A DNA stretch of 64,000 nucleotides from Sipunculus nudus (Eukaryota; Annelida; Sipuncula; Golfingiida; Sipunculidae), in NCBI GenBank assembly GCA_026874595.1, contig CM049314.1:24441729-24505728 (forward strand). Direction: 5' to 3'. A model generated the notes under the pieces. The model ran no database searches. It was not told the DNA's origin and saw only the letters and a list, made by a program, of their open reading frames with translations. Shown piece after piece: positions 56,911 through 64,000 of the stretch; the first letter of the stretch is position 1; each line of letters begins with the position of its first letter. The position numbers were made by a program, and so were the translations under genes.

Positions 56911-57139
56911 AAAATAATAAAAAAAGATTATAAACCATGTATTATACCATTTATGTAAAAGCAATTCCTTAAATAAGAAAACATTGAAGTGGACGCAATG
57001 ATGACCTGATTTCCGTGTTTGGTTATGAAGCTTGTGATCATTGTATATATGTGTATGTAAATTTCAGTAATGTGACAAATTCAGGTGGGCGCCATGAGCT
57101 AACTTTTTTTATCACAATTTTAATGTGATACAATGAAAA

Positions 57140-57670
57140 GATCATTTCTCCGGGATGTTTTTCCTAACGCTGCAGCATAAGGCTTTGTGTCTAACTTATC
57201 AATGTGTGAATGGTCTAGCCCCTGCATATTTGTCCGAGCTTGTGTCCCCATATGTGCCATCAAGAAGTCTCCGATCAAACAGCCAACTACTCCTGCAGCA
57301 ACCAGCCTCAGGAACTAGATCCTATGGAGATCGCGCATTTGCAGTCGCTGTACCAAAGTTATGGAATCAGTTGCCTATGGTCCTAAAAATGTGTGACTCA
57401 TATGACACTTTCAAGAAGAAACTAAAGACACATCTTTTTAGCTTTGCATATAATTAGACAATTTCTCTAGTCAGTTTCACTACTTACAGACTTTTACTTA
57501 TCTTAGTCAATTCTCATACTTTTTTTTAGTACTTTAATTTTTATTTATCTCTTATTTTAAATTTTAACTCAAATTATGCATGTTATTGTAAGGCGCCCCT
57601 GAGCAACACTGAGTGTTGGAAGGTGGCGCGGTATTAAGTGAATAAATTATTATTATTATTATTATAATGC
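57140..57670 (+). mobile_element. 3' end of an L2/CR1-type LINE (ORF2 C-terminus plus 3' tail)
   Basis: The frame at 57155-57457 encodes the signature C-terminal stretch of L2/CR1-type ORF2 proteins: CVNGLAPAYLSELVSPYVPS, RSLRSNSQLLLQQP, SYGDRAFAVAVPKLWNQLP and FKKKLKTHLFSFAYN, then a stop. The 3' UTR contains GCGCCCCTGAGCAACACTGA and GTTGGAAGGTGGCGCGGTAT, which can form a hairpin. It ends in AATAAATTATTATTATTATT, the short-tandem tail usual for this group. The copy is 5'-truncated (no endonuclease or RT core), the normal fate of LINE insertions. The fragment is open and fairly young-looking. Confidence 0.88.
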
Positions 57671-58368
57671 CAGGATAAACAATTTTTTAGACTTCCTGGT
57701 TTTAGCCTCAGGCCATGTCAGACAGGCTGATCCTTTGTCCTATGTATATGTTATTACTGGGACTTTTTTAAGGGACACGGAAGAAATATGTTCTAAAAAT
57801 CGTTGGTGGAAAAAATATTTTGTACAGTGGTCCTGATTAATCACAGGAACTTGAATCCCTGTTGGTACAAATATTGGCTTAAATAGATTTCAGGCAACTA
57901 TATAAACAATCCCCTACTCTTTTCTGATCACTAAACCAATGAATAATGCTTGTCAGTAACTTGTTTATATAAAAATACTCAAGGCTGGCATCTTCATTTG
58001 GAACCTTCATTGCATCCATTAATTGGTATACCATGGTAGACCCGCAAAGAATTTTTTTCATCATGTGATTGACTGTAAGCAAGAAATATATATAGACTGG
58101 TGCCCAGAGCAATTATGAGAACCTAATCAATAGGTTGCATACTATTCTGTGGGGGGGGCTACTCAATTAATAGATGCAATGAAGTTGCAAAATCTATTTA
58201 TGTAACAACAGGGATTCAAGTGCCTGTGGATAGATTCAAGTTTTACAATATTTTCAAAAGTATTATATAAAGAGCCTTTTATATAGATAAAAATCAATCC
58301 GAGATGAGCAAAATAAAAAAAATTAAAAAATATTTACAAATATTATTAGCTTATTAGACTTTTATATA

Positions 58369-58369
<1 letters not shown>
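57671..58369. other. Non-coding stretch, nothing recognised
   Basis: AT-rich. The frame at 57879-58112 (minus) has no known features. Confidence 0.4.
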
Positions 58370-58407
<38 letters not shown>

Positions 58408-58410
58408 TGT
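58370..58410. repeat. (TA)n microsatellite left of the palindrome array
   Basis: About 40 bases of TA with an ACA break. Confidence 0.9.
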
Positions 58411-58431
58411 ATAAATATAGACAAATGTTAC

Positions 58432-58765
58432 AGGCGAAATTAGAATCCAGGCGGATTTAAAATCCGCCTAGGCGAGATTGAAATTCTGATTTCGCCTAGG
58501 CGAATTAAAATTTCAATATCGCCTAGGCGGATTTAAAATCTGCCTAGGCGAGATTAAAATCCTGTTATGATTATATGTAGGATTTCATTCTCGCCTAGGC
58601 GGATTTAAAATCTTCCTATGCGAGATTGAAATTTTGATTCCGCCTAGGCGAGATTAAAATCATGTTATGATAAATGTAGGATTTCATTCTCGCCTAGTCA
58701 GATTTAAAATTTGCCTAGGCGAGATTTAAATTTTGATTTCGCCTAGGCCATATTAAAATCCTAGC
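58432..58765. repeat. Array of CGCCTAGGCG palindromes
   Basis: Ten sites of the palindrome GCCTAGGC are centred on CCTAGG at 58467, 58495, 58522, 58543, 58594, 58615 (degenerate), 58643, 58693 (degenerate), 58714 and 58742. The spacings are 28, 27, 21, 51, 21, 28, 50, 21 and 28, so most of the array has a three-site unit of 21+28+50 (about 99 bp). Between the sites lie AT-rich spacers GATTTAAAATC and GATTGAAATTCTGATT that are near-palindromic themselves. A weaker trace is at 58890-58970. There is no open frame and no known family. Confidence 0.85.
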
Positions 58766-58977
58766 TATTAATCTGCTTCATTCATTTTTTTGGTTTAATC
58801 TTGCTGATTGTTTTATAAAAATGTTTATCTTAAAAAGTATGATCTTAATATTTTATGATAACATTGGATTTTAAAAGAAAATCATGCTAATCATGGATCT
58901 AAAATCCGACTAGGTGAGATTGAAATTTTTAAATCCGCCAGGATTGACATATATTGACAGGATCCGCCTGTGACATA

Positions 58978-58981
<4 letters not shown>

Positions 58982-59026
<45 letters not shown>

Positions 59027-59124
59027 AGAGAAAGAGAGGGGGAACTAGAATACACAGAAAGGTCGGTTCACTGCCGATGGGAAATATCGGCAGTGATCCG
59101 ACTTTTATGTGTATTCTAGTTCCA

Positions 59125-59186
<62 letters not shown>

Positions 59187-59228
59187 CAATATATATATAT
59201 ATATATATATACAATATATACAATATAT
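58982..59228. mobile_element. Hairpin element flanked by complementary microsatellites
   Basis: 59041-59123 folds back on itself: outer arms GGAACTAGAATACACA and TGTGTATTCTAGTTCC, inner arms GTCGGTTCACTGCCGAT and ATCGGCAGTGATCCGAC, loop GGGAAAT-like. The left flank is (TA)n then (GA)n, and the right flank is (CT)n then (TA)n, so the complementarity runs on through the microsatellites over 58982-59228. It looks like a fold-back MITE. Confidence 0.7.
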
Positions 59229-60884
59229 ACAATTTGTAAATTGCCTGAAACTTTCAGACAATAAGAACGGCTTAAATGACATTTCATTTATTTATTATAC
59301 CACAGTATGACAGAGGTTTAATATATTTTACATCATATTAGTGCATATTTTAATGTTTCATATAATCGGAAGCGTCCATTTTGATTAATACTTTAGTCCT
59401 TGAGAAATAATTATGTAATCATAAGACATGTAAACATTATACTTTCTCAGGTGCAGTTTCCTTTTCTATTTTGGGAGTATGTTCGGAGTCCCCCTCCCCC
59501 CCCCCCCCCCCTTGCTCGAATATTGTTATAATTTTATTTTAGAATTTCAGAAATTTAGAAGCAATTTTCGTATGAATAACGGGAAATATTCTCGCTCCAG
59601 ATGAAAGACAACATATAAAATTGGTGGACCAATCTATTTGATATTATCCACTATGTAACTGTGGTTATCCTTTACCTTTCTTCATCATAAATTTCAATAT
59701 TATTGCACATTATAATGTTCCATTTAATCAAAAGCTTCAATTTGATTTGATTCTGCATGGTTCTTACATAAGCAAAAATGTAGTCATATAAGCTGTAAAA
59801 TATTATGCATGCATATTTCCTTTTGTTATATCAGTGTGAATTTTTCACCTATATATAATTCTGGTTAACCATCACTAGTCAGTGTATTTTATTATTTGTT
59901 CAGTATTCTTCATAACTAGCTTGGAAGAAGAACCAGGCATAAAGTTTACTATAAAGTAGCTGGTTATATTATTTGTCAATGTTTATTTCACAATAATGAA
60001 ATATGTGAAACAATATCTCATGTCGATTCAGTCAATCTGTCAAAAAAACTGACTGATGTTTTCAGTCATTTTGTAAAATGCCCGAAAATTTCAGTCATTA
60101 TTAAATTGCCTGAGCGAATCAGGCATTTTATAAATTGACTTATTTTACACATTGACTGTAACATATATATACTGAAAACAAATTATTATTACGTTTATAC
60201 ATATACATTTATAAAGATATTCCTGTGTCATCTGCCAGCTTAACACCTGTCGGCATTAAAGTCGAGTCCGTTCATTCATGATGAAAGAATACTTATCATT
60301 TGTATACACAGCCACACACACATACAGATACACCTGCACGCGCACACACCTACACAGAAACACCAACATACATATAGACACACGCACACAGTCACTCACC
60401 AAGTCAGACACACAAACACCCGCACACCCACGCATATATATATATATATATCAATGTAAAAATGCTACGTGAATTTGCAAATTTGTTCAAAATTAACACC
60501 ATGTAATGGTTGATAAACTTATATATCAGATAATAAATCAGAATAAAGTCAGCAAAGTGCACACTTCCATGAATACTGGCGATATCAGACTATATGTCTG
60601 CATTTACACTGAATCCCATTGTTTTACATATCTTGTATGCAAGCGAACCACCCTATCCGGGATGTAACCATCAAGGCATCAGCGGCCAAGGAAAAAGCTG
60701 GGGGGGGGGGGGGGTTAGAGGCGGCTGCTATTCAAAATAAACCCCGGTAAATGGGCACCTCCAGAAAGGGGACACCTCTATATTATGATAAAAGCAAAAA
60801 TAATGGGATGTTTCTCAGGCAAGGTTTTTTTAAATTAGGGAGATATTTAGATATTTTTCATATGTTTATTACTGCATTTTGATT
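59229..60884. other. Non-coding stretch with AC-rich low complexity
   Basis: A C run at about 59489-59512, a CACACA/ACACAT low-complexity zone at 60300-60440, short (TA)n at 60435-60452 and a G14 run at about 60700. No gene recognised. Confidence 0.4.
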
Positions 60885-60930
60885 AAAACCAAGGAACCTA
60901 TGGGTCACGGCACTCAGCTGAGTTTTGTCT
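60885..60930 (+). repeat. GACC-TGGGTCA repeat, copy 4
   Basis: CAAGGAACCTATGGGTCACG then GCACTCAGCTGAG. Confidence 0.4.
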
Positions 60931-60973
60931 TTTTCTTTTTACAAATGCAAAATATACTTATTTCTATTGTTGT

Positions 60974-60978
<5 letters not shown>

Positions 60979-61036
<58 letters not shown>

Positions 61037-61038
61037 AA
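60979..61038. repeat. (TA)n microsatellite, left side of the solo LTR
   Basis: About 60 bases of TA, interrupted by the LTR-like insert and resumed at 61816. Confidence 0.95.
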
Positions 61039-61815
61039 TGTTACGGAACCTAATATAAACAGATCACGTATGCGTGATGAACACATATTCTGTAACGGAG
61101 ATAAAAAAAAATCAGATTCTGTAACACTAGGCAGCGTGAAATGTCCAGGGGAAAGAATAAAGAAGTCAGTGGTTTTTTGTTAATAAATAACTAGAATTTA
61201 TTCTTAAAACAACCCTAACATTACAATACACTAAATCAATACAATTATACAGTAAAATACACAAAGTGCTCAGTACCTGGATACCACCAACGCCACAACG
61301 ATAAGTTCTTTAAATGTATATTCTCGGAGAATGACAGTCCAGTGTTAAGCTCTTGTAACAATCCAGAAAGTAAACTGAAGTCCAAATGCACAAAATGCAG
61401 GAGAAAGTCTGACCAAAATCTATAATTGCCGCACTCGTCGGATAAGGTCCCAGAAACTGACACACGCTTTTACGTGCGCTGGAAATCTTCTCTGCTGCTC
61501 TCTCGGCTCTAAAACACAGCCCCTTTATATACTCTTCACCCCAAGCCGAGCATTTTCCACTTCTTGAACAGTCTATAAGATCTTACACAACACAGTAAAC
61601 ACGCGTTACAGGAATCATTTAGAAGAACATCGCTGTGTGGCTCTACATACCAGGGTCTACACGTCACCCACGACCAGGCGAGAAAGCCCAAGGCTGGCAT
61701 GACAACGAGAGTTCAACCAGTACGGCTTGAACTGCGAATGTAACAAACGGCCCCGGCGAGGGTGTCACAACACGAGTTACGCCCGTGTCAAACAATAAAA
61801 AAAGAACCTGTAACA
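61039..61815 (-). mobile_element. Probable solo LTR inserted in (TA)n
   Basis: The 777-bp unit starts TGTTACGG and ends CTGTAACA, i.e. TG...CA with inverted TGTTAC/GTAACA tips, as in LTR retroelements. Read on the minus strand it has LTR order: start TGTTACAGG, TATA box TATATAAAG (61531-61523), then AATAAA (61202-61197) near the 3' end, then CCGTAACA. There is no internal domain or second LTR. It splits a (TA)n tract. A target duplication cannot be judged because the target is itself TA repeat. Confidence 0.55.
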
Positions 61816-61817
61816 AT

Positions 61818-61889
<72 letters not shown>
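61816..61889. repeat. (TA)n microsatellite, right side of the solo LTR
   Basis: About 74 bases of TA with one AAA break. Confidence 0.95.
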
Positions 61890-61892
<3 letters not shown>

Positions 61893-62135
61893 CTTTTGTA
61901 AAGCAAAGAGGAAATGGCCCTGTCAGTTGGTGACAATCAAGTACTGAATAATTTCCAAACTTATACTCTGACATGACTGCCCAAAAAGTAAAGGTTTTTG
62001 AGATACTGTGTTGCATGTGAAATATTGGCAGGTATACAGACACGTGAACAGAAAGGATTGGTCAATTTATTCATTTTTTGCTGAGGCTATGGAATATGCC
62101 TAATGATTTGTTCAATGAATAATTTTTATCATATG

Positions 62136-62490
62136 TTTTTAGCTCAGCTGACTATAAGTCATCTGAGCTATAGTCGTGGTCCATTGTCCGTCGTCCGTCC
62201 GTCTGTCCGTCCGTCCGTCCGTCCGTCCGTAGATGTGGCACGTTTTGAAACCGTAAGACTTAGGAATCTAAAATTCAGCATAATGTTAGATGTCCCCAAG
62301 ATCTCCTACCAAGCCGAAAACTGGGTCTTTGCGACTTCGTTCCTTTGAGAAATTAAGGAAAAACCTCAAATTTTTATTAAAAACCTATTTTCATTCTTCA
62401 GGACTGCCTTATATCAAAAACACTCATCTGTTTTTCCTCATATTTACCATAAATATTCTTCTATATAGTTCCTATGTACATGCCAGAAAT
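62136..62490 (+). repeat. Hairpin-headed repeat, best-preserved copy
   Basis: TTTTTAGCTCAGCTGACTAT then AAGTCATCTGAGCTATAGTC forms a stem of AGCTCAG with CTGAGCT and an inner TGACT/AGTCA pair. Next comes a (GTCC)n tract of about nine units (62185-62230), then the body with TTGAAACCGTAAGACTTAGG, TTCCTTTGAGAAATTAAGGA and GACTGCCTTATATCAAAAAC. Confidence 0.75.
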
Positions 62491-64000
62491 TAAGTCTGTT
62501 AAGTATAAATTCTTTAAGTAATGGGCCTGAACATAATAGACTTTGTAAAAAATCAGGAAAAATATTTACTCACTTAACATGAATAATTTTGAAACTAGAG
62601 TCTATTTTACCAAGTATATAACTATGTTTAATTAAGATTTAATTGTTTACCCAAAATTAGATCTGAATTTTGTAAATTTTTTGAGTTATTAGCATAAAAA
62701 TAAAATCAGTACCTTAAATTTAGCCCAACTTTGACCATGGCACGTTTTCTCCTGTATGTACCATTGATTTAATTTTCACAGCATGTAAACATAAATATTG
62801 AGTTTGTCTAAATCTGAAATTTGAAAATAAAAGCTTGAAAATTAAGCTAGTTATTGATTTTTTTTCTTGAGGCTCTACTGTAGTCATTTGCTTTGATAAC
62901 AGATTACAGATGCAGGGTCCAACTCCAGGTCACTTGAAGTCGGGCTATGCCAAGGTTTCTGATTTGTTACAGTCACTGGGGGAGACCCCCTGCTGTGACA
63001 GGTGTACAGTTATTCTAATATCACCACCCCAATCCCCCCCCCCCCCCCCCACAAACCCAACCCACTAAGTGTAATGCAGTAATTGTTATTGTTGTAATTG
63101 TAATTGTAACGCTGTTTCCACTCCAATATACAAAAAACTTCCTTAAAAAAGTAATTCAAGTGTAATCCAGAAGATGCCATACTGTGTTAATGTAGCATTT
63201 TTAAAGAAATTAATTTTCTTTTAAATGATTTTAACAGATATAATTGAACCCATCAGTTTGCTTAAATTTATAAAATATGAAGCACATTATGGATAAATAA
63301 AGACACAATTGAAAATTGTGAAATCTAAATCAAGTATTTTTAGATATTTATTGTTTTGCAGATTTAAAAGATATATTTTTGTGGTAAAAATAAATAAACA
63401 TTTGTATGCATGGTGTGGTGTTATATGACAAGATTGAGATATATGATGATGCAGTTGAGAATTATGAATCAACTTTTATATTCAGATGTATCTGTTTTAT
63501 TGGAAATGTATAGAAATATAAACTTAATTAAAAAAATTGATGTGATAAAAAAATTAGGATTTAATACAAACATTGGTTCATTATTTTCCTGCCACAGCAG
63601 AATTTGAGATCAGGCTTTGTTTGCCCTGTTTTATGTTGTTAATTAGTTATATTTCATCTGTATACATTTCATAAAAAAATATGTATATAATTAATAATAT
63701 ATATTATACAAAAAAATAGATTCAATTAAACAAATTTGTAAACTACTGAAATGTCAACAGTTAATCATGGTAATAGTACAGATCATTTGTTCACAAACTG
63801 CTCACATGCTTCAGTTTCAACATTAGGAAACACATGGTCAGGTCACAAAATATTATTTGCAACAATTTCTTGCTAATCAATACAAACCAATCATATAAAC
63901 CAACCATGGCCTTTATTACCTCTTCCTCTTACACTTGATCTCCATTTGACATTATTATAGATTTTTACCTTCAAGGTCAACTTCAGCTGAGCACAGTGAC
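62491..64000. other. AT-rich stretch to the window end
   Basis: A C run at 63035-63051, and a diverged dispersed repeat at about 63120-63330 shared with 33890-34390. The last bases, AGGTCAACTTCAGCTGAGCA, may begin another TGACCTTGA/hairpin-type repeat cut by the window edge. Confidence 0.4.

Noticed and set aside
58432-58765. CRISPR-like array
   Set aside because: The repeat is a 10-base palindrome with two or three fixed spacings and similar spacers, in an animal genome without any cas-like gene. It is not a CRISPR.
58929-59310. Two overlapping ~118-residue frames on opposite strands
   Set aside because: They translate TA, GA and CT microsatellites and a hairpin into YIYIYI/ERER runs. They are not genes.

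Overview
This is an animal nuclear genome window, most likely from a bivalve mollusc. The evidence is intron-split genes with GT-AG borders, AT-rich non-coding DNA full of (TA)n microsatellites and poly-C/poly-G runs, tRNA-derived SINE-like repeats, non-LTR retrotransposons, and repeats headed by AGCTCAGCTGAC followed by GTCC-rich stretches. The last style is one I associate with bivalve genomes. The species assignment is an inference.

There is one host gene I can support. It is an NLR-type innate immune receptor on the minus strand, spread over about 25 kb (54,604 down to 29,936). My five-exon model has a 20-nt start exon, a CARD split over two exons, a pre-NACHT linker exon and one long NACHT-LRR exon. 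Reading phases agree at every junction if a weak donor is used at exon 3. The long exon carries an in-frame TAA at 31,345-31,343, just after the NACHT core, so this allele is a pseudogene, a truncated receptor, or a sequence error. The introns, especially the 15-kb intron 4, are packed with repeats.

The second coding block is a GC-rich, apparently intact Jockey-like non-LTR retrotransposon on the minus strand (about 11.4-18.9 kb). ORF1 has an RRM-like region and three zinc knuckles. ORF2 has an endonuclease and a reverse transcriptase. The ORFs overlap as ATGGTTAA. Its 5' leader has three stem-loops and its 3' UTR has a ~600-bp tandem duplication.

The rest is mobile and repetitive DNA. From left to right: a hAT-type element with an exact 8-bp target duplication (3,524-4,987) and a truncated relative at the left edge; a perfect 174-bp palindrome whose two arms each encode a hammerhead ribozyme fold (5,732-5,905); SINE-like repeats; a hAT MITE (20,014-20,457); a 3.4-kb segment bracketed by inverted repeats and holding ~330-bp tandem units (21.0-24.4 kb); a ~128-bp tandem array invaded by a MITE (25.6-26.6 kb); six copies of a CAGGGGCGGATCC-ended MITE; 'TGACCTTGACC' repeats; a GTACC-rich hAT MITE and a Harbinger-like MITE inside the NLR gene; an L2/CR1-type LINE 3' end (57.1-57.7 kb); an array of CGCCTAGGCG palindromes (58.4-58.8 kb); a hairpin element between (TA)n tracts (59.0 kb); and a probable solo LTR inserted in (TA)n (61,039-61,815).

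The items most worth a second look are the double-stranded hammerhead palindrome, the interrupted CARD-NACHT-LRR gene, the CCTAGG palindrome array with ~99-bp higher-order spacing, and the intact retrotransposon with its stem-loop leader.
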